Shown: piece by piece, positions 36,945 through 45,302 of the stretch
How positions within the stretch are numbered: the stretch's first letter is position 1
Layout of the letters: each line of letters begins with the position of its first letter
Source of the DNA: CAWHYG01 sp963833505
GTDB lineage: Bacteria; Eisenbacteria; RBG-16-71-46; CAIMUX01
DNA: 64,000 bases
Assembly (NCBI GenBank): GCA_963833505.1
Contig: CAWHYG010000007.1
Coordinates: forward strand, 2,108,001-2,172,000
Direction of reading: 5' to 3'
Notes under the pieces: generated by a model
Told to the model about the DNA's origin: nothing
Database searches by the model: none
What the model saw: only the letters and a program-made list of their open reading frames with translations
Position numbers and translations under genes: made by a program

Positions 36945-39665
36945 TTATCCCATGATCCGGACGAGACGGATGGTCCGAACTTCACCCGGAAGGGCCAGTC
37001 GCACCCAATAGACGCCTGCCGGAGCGCGCTGGCCGTTGTCGTCGCGGCCGTCCCAGCGGGTTTCCTGCCATCCCTCGGTCCAACGAGCGCCTTCCAGGCT
37101 GCGTACCAGCCGCCCGGAGGCGTCGACGATCTCGATCTTGGAGTTCGGAGTCGATGGTGTGTAGTAGCGGAGGATCACATCCGACGAAGCGGGATTCGGG
37201 CTCGCCGTGAGGGTCGGGAACGAACGCGGGAAGTTCGACACGCTGGTCGGATCCTGCACCACGAACCGGGCCGTCGTCATGTACAGGCCGCGGGAGGTCG
37301 GGTCCGCCGCGTAGGCGCGCCACCAGTAGGTCGCGCCGCTGGGAAGAACCTGCGGCACGGTCCAGGAGGTGGAGCCCGTGCCCTGGGCCACGCCGTCCAC
37401 CGAGGCCACGAGCTGGGTCAGATTGGCATCCGCATAGACGCGGAATCCGTAGGTGAGCTGATCCCCCTCGGGATCGACGGCGTTCGCGACCGTCAGGGTC
37501 GGGGTCGACAGCACGAAGCTGCTGTCGGCGGGGGCGATCAGCGTGGGCGCGGAGGGCGGCTGGTTGCCGGTGCCCCGGTCGAAGACGGACACGTTGTCGA
37601 TGCCGCCTTCGATGATGTCGTCGGCCGCTGTCCCGTCCGACACCTGGACGCGGATCACCATGTGGGCGGTCAGCGGGATCAGCTGCTCGAGGTTGACCTG
37701 CAGGCTCTTCCAGTCGGGGGTGGTCGTGACGTCCCCGATCTGGACCAGGTTGACCGGGAAGGTCGTTCCGCCGTTGTTGGAGATATCGATCCGGAAGTAG
37801 TCGCCGGTCGGATCGTCGCCCCCGGTGAGCTGGCCGTGGAAGTAGTTCAGGCTGAGCTGGACGTGCGAGACCGTGGAGAGGTCGATCTGCGGCGACCGCG
37901 TGGCAGCGATCCCCCCGTCAACGTCGTCGACGCTGTCGTTTCCGTTCGGATTCTGGGCCGTGACCCAGGCATAGGTCCCGGGGAAGGGCGTGGTGCCCGG
38001 CTGGAAGTTGGTCGCCACCGGCACGATCCGCACAAAGGTGCCGGTCTTGCAGTTCTCGGTCGCGTCCTTGGTCCATTCGGATCCGCTCTGCTCAAAGGTG
38101 TCGGAGTAGAGAACGGGCGCCTGGCCGATCGTCGTCGCAATCGGGCAATCCTCGACCAGCCCGCCGTCGCCGGTCAGATGGACCGTGAAATTGACCGACC
38201 GCCCCTGCGGGCAGGTCGGATCGATCGTCACGGTGAACGGATCCAAGGTGGAGCTGACCGTCGTGCCCGTCGCGATGGTCCCCAGCTTCGAGGACGCATC
38301 CTTCAGGTTGACGTACGGATCCTGGCACTGGAGCGTGGCCTGGACATTGGTGGCCGCATTGATCAGGCTGACGTTCTTGACCGTGATCACCAGGGAGGCG
38401 GTCTCGCCGGGATCCAGGCGGCCGTTGCCGTCGCCGCCGGTCACCTGGCTACCGGTCATGGAGAGGTAGACTCCGGCAGTCTGGGCCAGGAAGATGTCGC
38501 TGTGGAGGTTCTCCGAGATCAGCCCCGGCACCTCGCTGGGCTGCGGCCAGAATCCGCTCCCCGCGATTTCGGTGGTCAAAGCGAAGATCTTCTGGTGCTG
38601 GTCGGTCTCGCCGTATCCCCAGTCAAACGAGTCCCCGTTGACGAAGTAGAGGATCTCGCCCGGCTGGCCGGTCTCGTATCCGCTCCACTTGGCCATTTCC
38701 TTCGAGACCGCGCGGAACGTGGCGTCGTCCGGCGTGTGCGTGTTCGTGTAGCCCCAGGGGAACAAGACCATGCCGGCGTTGCTGTGGTAGGACTGCCAGG
38801 TCACGAAATGATGGGCGTTGATCAAGCCCATCTGGGCCTGGTTCTCGGGCTCGGAACCGGCTGAAGGCCCCCGATACGTGTCATCGCACGGATCGGGCGA
38901 GGATCCGCCTCCGACCCACTGATAGGGGTAGTTCCGGTTGTTGTCGACCCCGTAGCAGCCGTCGCCGTTGTTCCGCCGGTTCTTCCGCCACATCCCGCCG
39001 CCGTTCGGGTTCGTCGTCTCGTTGTAGACGTAGCCGTCGACGTTGACGATGGGCACGAACCACATTCGACGGTTGGCCACGAGATAGGTGATGACCGGAT
39101 CGGTGCCGTAGTTGGCGCACAGGTACGTCATGAAATGGAGCAGGTCCTCGAGCCCGATGGGCTCGCGGGCGTGGTGGACGGCATCGTAGAGGACCTCGGG
39201 CTTGCTCGTCTGGACGTTCGGGTTCGTCGCGATCTTGATCGCCCAGATTGTGCGCCCCTCGCCGGTCGTGCCGATCGACACCGGCGCCGTCGTCAGGTTC
39301 GGGTATTGCGTGTGAAGGTCGTTCATCGCCTGCACGGTCTGTTCCCAGGTGTGAAAGATGCCGTAGCCGCGTTGGTTCCCCAATTGCTCCTTGTAGTGCT
39401 GTTCCAGGTCCGGAATCAGGATCTTGACCTGGAAGCCCCGGGCCTCCAGCTCCGCGGTCAGCTCCGGCCGGGACAGCAGCTTGATCACTCCGTCGCCGAA
39501 GCCCATGACCTCGAGATCGGGATGGAAGAAGAGCCGGGCCCGATCTCCGGACGAGGGATAGGGGACCTGGATCTCCTGATAGGTGGTCGCCCAGGCGAAG
39601 GCGGGAATCAGAAGGGAAACCAGCAGAAGGACGGTGAGTCCCCTGCCGATGCGGGCCGTGTCCAT
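36945..39665 (-). CDS. Secreted M14 zinc carboxypeptidase with FlgD-like tail
   Basis: 906 residues; GAGGAGG lies upstream of ATG 39665, then a signal peptide (GLTVLLLVSLLIPAFAWA). A propeptide-like domain (DRARLFFHPDLEVMGFGDG) precedes the peptidase domain. Zinc and catalytic motifs: HHAREPIG (His and Glu), WRKNRRNNGDG, NNRNYPYQW (Asn-Arg), SYHSNAGMVLFPWG (third zinc ligand His) and ALTTEIAGSGFWP (catalytic Glu). Two beta-sandwich domains follow (DTFEQSGSEW..., then DLSTVSHVQLSLNYFHGQLT), a fibronectin-like part with TYWWRAYAADPTSRG, and a FlgD-like end (PNPASSDVILRYYTP, RWDGRDDNGQRAPAGVYW). It is paralogous to 54167-56968 over its whole length. Confidence 0.93.
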   Translation of the reverse strand: MDTARIGRGLTVLLLVSLLIPAFAWATTYQEIQVPYPSSGDRARLFFHPDLEVMGFGDGVIKLLSRPELTAELEARGFQVKILIPDLEQHYKEQLGNQRGYGIFHTWEQTVQAMNDLHTQYPNLTTAPVSIGTTGEGRTIWAIKIATNPNVQTSKPEVLYDAVHHAREPIGLEDLLHFMTYLCANYGTDPVITYLVANRRMWFVPIVNVDGYVYNETTNPNGGGMWRKNRRNNGDGCYGVDNNRNYPYQWVGGGSSPDPCDDTYRGPSAGSEPENQAQMGLINAHHFVTWQSYHSNAGMVLFPWGYTNTHTPDDATFRAVSKEMAKWSGYETGQPGEILYFVNGDSFDWGYGETDQHQKIFALTTEIAGSGFWPQPSEVPGLISENLHSDIFLAQTAGVYLSMTGSQVTGGDGNGRLDPGETASLVITVKNVSLINAATNVQATLQCQDPYVNLKDASSKLGTIATGTTVSSTLDPFTVTIDPTCPQGRSVNFTVHLTGDGGLVEDCPIATTIGQAPVLYSDTFEQSGSEWTKDATENCKTGTFVRIVPVATNFQPGTTPFPGTYAWVTAQNPNGNDSVDDVDGGIAATRSPQIDLSTVSHVQLSLNYFHGQLTGGDDPTGDYFRIDISNNGGTTFPVNLVQIGDVTTTPDWKSLQVNLEQLIPLTAHMVIRVQVSDGTAADDIIEGGIDNVSVFDRGTGNQPPSAPTLIAPADSSFVLSTPTLTVANAVDPEGDQLTYGFRVYADANLTQLVASVDGVAQGTGSTSWTVPQVLPSGATYWWRAYAADPTSRGLYMTTARFVVQDPTSVSNFPRSFPTLTASPNPASSDVILRYYTPSTPNSKIEIVDASGRLVRSLEGARWTEGWQETRWDGRDDNGQRAPAGVYWVRLALPGEVRTIRLVRIMG

Positions 39666-39904
39666 GTTGCTCCTCCTCTGCCGATGCCGGAATCAATCCT
39701 TGGGATGATGTGATGTGCGCGCAATCTGGCGCGGATGTCGCCCAATAAGTATACCTGGATGGGTCCGGTTGCGAAAGCGAGGATGAGGGGCCGCGGGAGC
39801 GTGGATGAGAACGGCTTGCAACGACGGGGGGGGGGGGGCGACTGGGGGTCCGACGCCACCCAGCCGCTGGCTGCACGAGTCGCCGATCCCCATGGTGGCG
39901 ACGA
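39666..39904. other. Intergenic with 12-G homopolymer
   Basis: The run of G at 39827-39838 lies 162 bp upstream of the carboxypeptidase start. No gene is supported. The homopolymer could be a slippage-prone promoter spacer or simply an error-prone tract. Confidence 0.4.
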
Positions 39905-40216
39905 GTGTCAGCATGTTGGCGGCCCGCCGGCACGATTCTTCCTGAGGGCGCTCTCGTTGAGTCCTCGACGGGGCAGCCGCGCTCCGGCAAGCACAGGTTA
40001 TCATTCCATCATGCGGCCACGGTTTTAGGTGATCCGTTCGCGACCACATTCCCGGATCCGGACCATTCGGTCGGCGAGCCTCGGTTCATCACCGTTGGTG
40101 CGACCGAGACCGACAAGGTCGTGGTCGTCGCCCACGTGGAACGGGGCGGGAAGGTTCGGATCATCAGTGCCCGGCCAGCGACTCGGCGCGAAAGGAGATA
40201 CTATGAAAAGAGGTAA
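39905..40216 (+). CDS. brnT: BrnT-family toxin (DUF497), N-terminus uncertain
   Basis: The reliable part is about 39965-40216: KHRLSFHHAATVLGDPFATT, FPDPDHSVGEPRFITVGATE, KVVVVAHVERGGKVRIISAR and PATRRERRYYEKR. This is the BrnT RelE-like ribonuclease fold with the typical ISARPATRRER end. The normal beginning (FEWDP.KA...N..KH) is not seen in frame; traces in another frame near 39955-39985 suggest a frameshift in the N-terminus. GTG 39905 is only the frame limit. It overlaps the antitoxin by 14 bp. Confidence 0.72.
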   Translation: MSACWRPAGTILPEGALVESSTGQPRSGKHRLSFHHAATVLGDPFATTFPDPDHSVGEPRFITVGATETDKVVVVAHVERGGKVRIISARPATRRERRYYEKR

Positions 40217-40514
40217 GCTCGAGCCGTCCGACGAGCTTCGGAGCGAGTATGACTTCGGCGAACTAGCGGGCGGAATCCGGGGCAGATTCCTACGGCGGTA
40301 CCGAGCGGGAACCAACCTCGCGCTGCTGGATGCCGACGTGGCGGCCGCGTTCCCGACCGACGAGGCCGTCAACGAGGCACTGCGCACCTTGCTCAAGGCG
40401 GCCTCCGCAATAGGTCGGACTCGACGACCGCCCAGCAAGGCGCTGCAGCGGCCGGCCGGCGCGGGCAAAGTTTCTGACCAACCGGAAGGCAAGAGGCGCG
40501 CCGCCCGCCACTGA
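40203..40514 (+). CDS. Antitoxin partner of BrnT
   Basis: 103 residues from ATG 40203. The first 66 residues match the antitoxin that commonly follows DUF497 genes (KLEPSDELRSEYDFGELAGG, IRGRFLRRYRAGTNLALLDA, DVAAAFPTDEAVNEALRTLL). The remaining residues after KAA are basic and low complexity (SAIGRTRRPPSKALQRPA...), which suggests that the natural stop was lost and the frame runs into unrelated sequence at about 40400. Confidence 0.75.
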   Translation: MKRGKLEPSDELRSEYDFGELAGGIRGRFLRRYRAGTNLALLDADVAAAFPTDEAVNEALRTLLKAASAIGRTRRPPSKALQRPAGAGKVSDQPEGKRRAARH

Positions 40515-41466
40515 CCGTAGGCGTTAGCCGCACGCATTCGCCTCCGCCCCGTGCTCCGCCCGCACGTCCGCCGTGCGCGCCAGATCCGCGATCGCCCGCG
40601 CCACCTCCCTGGACCGGTGCGCCGACCGGCTCCCGATCGCGGCCGGATCGGGGCCAGCCGAGATTCCTGCAACTTCCGCGGCCCCGCCAAGCGTCTAGGG
40701 GATGGAAGCGGAACGGCGAACGCTTCGAAGACGGTTCGGACTCGTTCATCCTTCTCGAACGCAAAACCGCCCTATCGCAGTACCCGCAACCGGAACACCC
40801 GCTTGGACCGCCTGTCGACCGTCCGGCACACTGAATCCGCCGGGCCTGGGGCGTCTGAATCTACCTACGAGCCAGCGCATAGCTGAGAAAGACGAGGAGC
40901 CTGGCGGCTGGGATCAGGAAGCGTTGGGCGGGTCTCACGGCATCGTGTCTCTCGATCGGAGATCGGTCCGATCCGGCTTCAGCACAACCTCAGCGGCCGG
41001 GGCCGTGATGGGAGCGCAAGAAGGCGATGGCTGTCGAATACCAGCTGCCCGCTGTGCTTTCATGCCCGCCCCCGGAGGCGCTCCACAAGGCGACACCGAA
41101 GGAATCCAGGACGGTCATTGCGGTGCTTTGGGTGTCGACGTAGGCTCCGTCTCCCCCGTCGTTGATGGTGCGCAGTTTCGTCGTCCAGGCGCGGTAGGAG
41201 ACGCCGGCCCCCAGGATTGCCGCCGGTCCGAGGCTTTCGGAGTGGACCTCCTGGTCGTCGGCGCCGTCGTTGCGGGAGTAGGGAGTCCAGGTCGTTCCGG
41301 CCGAGCCTCCCAGGTCCGCGGCGACCCACGGATAGCTCTGGCCCCAGAGAGAGTTGGCCGTGTCCGATGGAACCACTACCACGGCCTGTTCACTCCCCGC
41401 AGTGCGGATCGGAAGCTCCCGCCCGCGCCGCCCGTGCGGGCGGAAGTGGAAGGCCCGGAGGCGCGG
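40515..41466. other. Low-gene stretch with one unrecognised exported-protein-like fragment
   Basis: Apart from the ECF-type promoter copy, the only frame with protein-like composition is minus 40990-41382 (SLWGQSYPWVAADLGG, VSYRAWTTKLRTINDGGDGA, TVLDSFGVALWSASGGG). It has no start signal or signal peptide and may be the end of a lost secreted protein. Confidence 0.4.
40661..40760 (+). promoter_or_regulatory. ECF-type promoter and leader, copy A (orphan)
   Basis: TGCAACTT at 40668-40675 and CGTCTA at 40692-40697 have the spacing of ECF sigma promoters. The whole 100-bp segment, including the downstream GGGGATGGAAGCGGAACGG, is nearly the same as 52243-52340 ahead of the ECF sigma gene. No sigma gene follows this copy, and no clear coding sequence does. 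Confidence 0.6.
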
Positions 41467-41805
41467 TCACGCCCCGATGATCTCGTTCAGCCCCTCCAGG
41501 ATTTGCGCCAGCTCCTCGGGGGTTGCCCTGCCAAGTCGCTTCCCCACTCTCTCCACGGCCAGGGTCCGGATCTGACTGATCTTCACCCACGAGCGCTTGG
41601 GTAGCCTGGGCGTCGTGAGCTCGAAAGTCAGGGGAAAGCCGGCCCGCGGAGGCTGGCTGGTCAGGGCGACCGTAATGACGGTTCCCGATCGCTCGTTGAA
41701 GACGTCCTGGCTCAGAATGAGAACGGGCCGCAACCCGGCTTGTTCATGTCCTCGTACGGGGTTGAGATCAGCCCAGCGAACCTCTCCTCTCAGTATTCTG
41801 GCCAT
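41467..41805 (-). CDS. mazF: MazF/PemK-family mRNA interferase toxin
   Basis: 112 residues. Family motifs: RGEVRWADLNPVRGHEQAGL, RPVLILSQDVFNERSGTVIT, VALTSQPP, KRSWVKISQIRTLAVERVGK. The start ATG 41805 lies inside the antitoxin gene (16-bp overlap), typical of mazEF. It cleaves mRNA when free of its partner. Confidence 0.93.
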   Translation of the reverse strand: MARILRGEVRWADLNPVRGHEQAGLRPVLILSQDVFNERSGTVITVALTSQPPRAGFPLTFELTTPRLPKRSWVKISQIRTLAVERVGKRLGRATPEELAQILEGLNEIIGA

Positions 41806-42032
41806 TCGGAAAGGTCCTCAGTCATCCCCTCTTCGGCCAACGACTTCTCAAAGGCAGGGTCGAGCTTGGCGCACTCACGAGCGAGCCGACTTCGTTCCAG
41901 TCTCTCCAGCTTCTCCTCCAACGCGGTCTGGATGGCCTGGCTGCGGTTGGGGAAGACGGCCTGCCGGACCAACTGATCGAGACGTTCTAGAGTCGCCCCT
42001 TCAAGCGAGACGGCGACCTTGGATCGTGCCAT
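41790..42032 (-). CDS. mazE: RHH antitoxin of the MazF module
   Basis: 80 residues from ATG 42032, with GGAGG at 6 nt. KVAVSLEGATLERLDQLVRQ, VFPNRSQAIQTALEEKLERL form a ribbon-helix-helix domain. The acidic C-terminus (LAEEGMTEDLSEWPEY) is the likely MazF-binding tail. Confidence 0.9.
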   Translation of the reverse strand: MARSKVAVSLEGATLERLDQLVRQAVFPNRSQAIQTALEEKLERLERSRLARECAKLDPAFEKSLAEEGMTEDLSEWPEY

Positions 42033-42297
42033 GGTCCACCTCCTGGTATGACGATATTTCATACCGAAGCGCCGGTCCAGGAGTTTCGGGGACCGGAGGG
42101 GAAGAAGAGAGGAGTCGGACTTCCCTGCCGATGAGGCGGAAGTGGAGAGTGCGGAGTTCGGCAGGCTCCGTTCCTCGGTTGAATACCGACTCGGGGCAGG
42201 GCAGAATTCCCATCGTCAACACGGAGGACACCCGGGGAGTCTCCCGCGAGGGAATCTCCAGGACAAGACCGGCGGATTTTCCGGGAGGATCCAAGGC

Positions 42298-42723
42298 GTG
42301 CCGCTCGACCTCTCCGCTCTCAGTGACTCGATCTCTGCGCTCGAGCGCAGCCTGGGCTACCTGCACTCGGATCTCGCCCGCGATCCTGGACTACGGGAAC
42401 AATTCCGCGCGGCCTGCATCCAGGCTTTCGAATTCACCCACGAGACAGCATTCAAGATGGTCAAGCGACAGCTCGAGCGCACAGCGCCCGATCCCTCCGC
42501 CATCGATCAGAAGACGTACGCCGAACTCATCCGATCGGCCGCGGAGCTGGGACTGGTGAGGGACGTCAACCGCTTCCGCAGCTACCGAGACAAGCGCAAC
42601 ATGACCAGTCATGGGTACAACCAGACCAAGGCAGAAGCGATCGTGGCGGACCTCGAGATATTCCTGGAGGATGTGCGTCACCTGCTCGACCACCTCAGAC
42701 AGTTGAACCGTGACCCGGATTGA
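42298..42723 (+). CDS. HEPN-type nucleotidyltransferase-substrate-binding protein (HI0074 family)
   Basis: 141 residues from GTG 42298 with GGGAGG 9 nt upstream. The helical HI0074 signature is present: ALERSLGYLHSDLARDPGLR, FRAACIQAFEFTHETAFKMV, LIRSAAELGLVRDVNRFRSY and RDKRNMTSHGYNQTKA. The RNxTSHGY segment is the R.xxxxH-type motif of HEPN RNases. It pairs with the nucleotidyltransferase that overlaps its end by 14 bp, forming a HEPN-MNT toxin-antitoxin unit. Confidence 0.92.
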   Translation: MPLDLSALSDSISALERSLGYLHSDLARDPGLREQFRAACIQAFEFTHETAFKMVKRQLERTAPDPSAIDQKTYAELIRSAAELGLVRDVNRFRSYRDKRNMTSHGYNQTKAEAIVADLEIFLEDVRHLLDHLRQLNRDPD

Positions 42724-43033
42724 CCTGCCGGCCGAGGAACTGGCCATCGTGATTGAGATCTTACGGCGATCCATACCTGACCGCGAGATCTGGGCGTTCG
42801 GCTCCCGGGCTTTGGGCGGGGCTCGCCGATTCTCGGATCTGGATCTGGCCATTCTGGGGGACACGCCCGTGCCCCTCGACACGCTCGCCGCCCTTCACCG
42901 TGAGTTTGACGATTCCGCGCTGACCATCAAGGTGGACGTGATCGACTGGGCGACGACCGGTGCGTCCTTCCGCGAAGTGATTCGCCGTGATCACGTCGTC
43001 CTGCAGACGCCTGAGCCGCGCGAACAGGTGTGA
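42710..43033 (+). CDS. Minimal nucleotidyltransferase (MNT) antitoxin
   Basis: 107 residues; GTG 42710 start inside the HEPN gene. The active site is intact: FGSRALGGARRFSDLDLAIL (GSxxxG plus SDxDL) and a third acidic residue in IKVDVIDW. MNT antitoxins adenylylate a Tyr of the HEPN toxin (established for HepT/MntA-type pairs); the RNxTSHGY site in the partner fits that. Confidence 0.92.
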   Translation: MTRIDLPAEELAIVIEILRRSIPDREIWAFGSRALGGARRFSDLDLAILGDTPVPLDTLAALHREFDDSALTIKVDVIDWATTGASFREVIRRDHVVLQTPEPREQV

Positions 43034-43396
43034 CGCCCCGCCTTCTTGATCTGCCCGTGTTTGCGCAGACGCCGGATCATGCGGGAGATCTGTGGCTCCG
43101 AGGAGAACCTTGGCTCGGAATCAGCTCTTCCTTCGGCTTCCCCTTCCCGAGCCGGAGAGCGGTCTCGGCGATGCGGTCGGCGTCTCCGACCAGCCGCCCG
43201 GACAATGGACAGATTCTCCGCGCCGACTGAAACACTCGTCGACATCCCGAAGGAGGTCGCGCGACGCGCGTGGATGGGACTCGATCCCGTGATGGTGGCC
43301 TCTCGGTAAGTCGAAATCTCGAGGCCGAGAATCCCGGCGACAATGGGTTGTAATTCGGAGAGCTCCTGGTAGGATTGTGCCGATCGGGGTTGTGGA
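43034..43396. other. Decayed stretch with short remnants
   Basis: Minus-strand 43030-43100 reads ISRMIRRLRKHGQIKKAG, similar to the tail of the decayed family at 7540-8130. The 39 bp at 43092-43130 (starting TGGCTCCGAGGAGAACC) recur with five or so changes at 45131-45169. No intact gene was seen. Confidence 0.45.
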
Positions 43397-44929
43397 ATGA
43401 GGTTTGCCCGCGAAGGTAAAGGCGGTCCGGCTATGCTCAGCACGAACACCGGTTGCACCTCTCCCCCCCGGCCACCAACGGTGGTGATCGCGGATCCACC
43501 GAATCCCCCGAGCAATCCCTATGTGTCAGGCTTCCCCAACCTCGCGGCGCTATACCTCGTGGGCGCGATGAGGAATCGTTTTCCCGAGGCCGCGGTGCAC
43601 TACCTCGATCACCGGCTCTCCTGGTCCGATCATCTCGCTCAACTGCGCCGGTTGGAGCCGGGAGTGTACGGATTGTCCTTCGCCAGCCCGTTCGCCCGCA
43701 TCGCCGCCCGGTTGCTCGCGGACGTGCATGCCGCCATCCCCGAGGCCCGAATCGTTTGCGGCGGCCCTCACCCGACCGTCGCCGCCGAAGAGGTGCTCCG
43801 TCTGACTCCGGCGGACTGCTGTTGTATCGGCGAAGGAGAGGTGACCTTTCCCGATCTCGTTTCCGCATGGACGGAGGGAACCGACCCCCGGGACGTGCCC
43901 GGACTGGCGTTCCGAAACCCCGGCGGCGGGGTGTTCCGCACCGCGGACCGGCGACCGGTCCTTCCGCTCGACAACCTCCCCAGTCCCGCATTCAGCGCCG
44001 TCGACCTGACGTCCTACACGGGTCTCCGGATGGCTAGGAACCAGCCGTCCACCGCCCTCGTGGCCAGCCGGGGTTGCCCCTGGAACTGCGCCTTCTGCTC
44101 CAACCCGGTCTGGCGCCACCATTCGCCTCGGGTCAGGCTGCATTCTCCGGAGCGCATCGCCCGCGAGGCGGACGAGTTGTACCGCCTCGGCATTCGGGAG
44201 ATCTACATCCGGTCTGACGAAATGAACGTCGACCTGGCCTGGGCCGAGGAGGTCTTCGAGCGGCTCGCGGCCCTGGATCGACCCGATCTGTTTTTTCAAT
44301 GCAACCTGCGGGCACGGCCGGTGAACGAGAGACTCGCGACCCTGCTCCGTCGCGCGAACTGCTGGGTCTGCCATATCGGCCTGGAGAGCGCCTCTGACCG
44401 GGTGTTGCGGGGCATCCAGAAGGGTATCGTCCGCGCCGATTTCGAGGAATGCGCCCGCCTGCTCAGGCGGGCCGGTGTCAAAGTCTATGTGTTCATGATG
44501 ATGTACAACATTTGGGAGGATGAAGGCTCTCTGCAAGTGGAGAGCAGCCGGGAAGTCATGGAATCTCTTGGCTTCATCCTGCGCCTGTGGGCGCGTGGTC
44601 TCGTGGACCGCATGAGTTGGGGATTCACCACTCCCTACCCCGGCGCGGAAACCGATCGACTCTGCGACCGATATGATCTGCGGCTCGATTCATTGAATGA
44701 CGAATCCGTCCCGGGGCCGGATCAGATCACCATGCGACTGCCCGGCGTGGCGCGACGAGAGATGCTGTCCGCGCGGGTATCGGGCCTGCTCCTTCAGGGT
44801 CTGCTGGCGGCAACCACCAGGCAGTTTTGGACGGGCCGAAACCCCGCGCAGACGCTGCGCCACGCGGCGTTCAAGTTCGGCCGCTTGGCGGGGATCCGAA
44901 AACGGAGAACGCCCGTTAGCCTCCCCTGA
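43397..44929 (+). CDS. B12-binding-domain radical SAM protein
   Basis: 510 residues from ATG 43397 (ATG 43433 is possible; neither has a strong ribosome site). The N-terminal cobalamin-binding fold has VVIADPPNPPSNPYVSGFPN, GVYGLSFASPFARIAARLLA and IVCGGPHPTVAAEEVL. The radical SAM core has RGCPWNCAFCSNPVW (CxxxCxxC cluster site), REIYIRSDEMNVDLAWAEEV, IGLESASDRVLRGIQKG and AGVKVYVFMMMYNIW. Relatives act in methylation or in lipid and cell-wall pathways, but the substrate cannot be told. No biosynthetic neighbours were recognised. Confidence 0.92.
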   Translation: MRFAREGKGGPAMLSTNTGCTSPPRPPTVVIADPPNPPSNPYVSGFPNLAALYLVGAMRNRFPEAAVHYLDHRLSWSDHLAQLRRLEPGVYGLSFASPFARIAARLLADVHAAIPEARIVCGGPHPTVAAEEVLRLTPADCCCIGEGEVTFPDLVSAWTEGTDPRDVPGLAFRNPGGGVFRTADRRPVLPLDNLPSPAFSAVDLTSYTGLRMARNQPSTALVASRGCPWNCAFCSNPVWRHHSPRVRLHSPERIAREADELYRLGIREIYIRSDEMNVDLAWAEEVFERLAALDRPDLFFQCNLRARPVNERLATLLRRANCWVCHIGLESASDRVLRGIQKGIVRADFEECARLLRRAGVKVYVFMMMYNIWEDEGSLQVESSREVMESLGFILRLWARGLVDRMSWGFTTPYPGAETDRLCDRYDLRLDSLNDESVPGPDQITMRLPGVARREMLSARVSGLLLQGLLAATTRQFWTGRNPAQTLRHAAFKFGRLAGIRKRRTPVSLP

Positions 44930-44945
44930 TTCTCCGGCCGGCCCC

Positions 44946-45050
44946 TACTTCAACGAAAAGCGGACCGGCAACACGACCCACGTCGCAACCGCCTTCTTGT
45001 CCTTGATGGCCGGCTGGAAGACGGCGGTCCACCTCCGCCCGGCGGACCCC
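44946..45050 (-). pseudogene. TonB C-terminal fragment
   Basis: The minus strand reads WTAVFQPAIKDKKAVATWVV then LPVRFSLK and a stop. This is the last 30 residues of a TonB/energy-transducer domain. Nothing upstream continues it. Confidence 0.6.
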
Positions 45051-45051
45051 A

Positions 45052-45130
45052 CTCCCCTGGGCACAACTTCTCCGCCGGGTCCTGCGCGTGGACGCCCTGG
45101 CCTGTCCCCGCTGCACCGCCCCGCCGCCGG
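45052..45130 (+). pseudogene. IS91-like transposase C-terminal fragment
   Basis: The plus strand reads PLPWAQLLRRVLRVDALACP then RCTAPPP, the zinc-binding C-terminal signature (LL.RVF.VD.L.CP.C) of IS91/IS801-type transposases. Only this piece is left. Confidence 0.55.
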
Positions 45131-45169
45131 TGGCTCCGGGGAGAACCTCGGCTCAGAATCAGCTCTTCC

Positions 45170-45279
45170 GCCTACGCGACTGCCTTACCGCGATTTCTGC
45201 CGGTTGAACACGCGCTTGAGGCGGAAGTCGGTTGTCGGTATACTCGCGCCGGCAAATGCGGGGAGGGTTGGAGTTCCCT
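45170..45279 (+). promoter_or_regulatory. Duplicated leader with sigma70-type promoter, copy 1
   Basis: TTGAGG 45216-45221, 17 nt, TATACT 45239-45244. The 110-bp segment from CCTACGCGAC to GGGAGGGTTGGAGTTCCC is about 90% the same as 50931-51040. Both copies stand directly upstream of a beta-helix gene, so this promoter probably drives 45303-46664. Confidence 0.75.
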
Positions 45280-45302
45280 AAGAGCCTTCAGGAGGGGAGC
45301 TG

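Noticed and set aside
39827..39838. 12-G run as a phase-variation switch
   Set aside because: It is 162 bp from the nearest start and not in a promoter spacer that could be recognised; homopolymers of this length are also error-prone.
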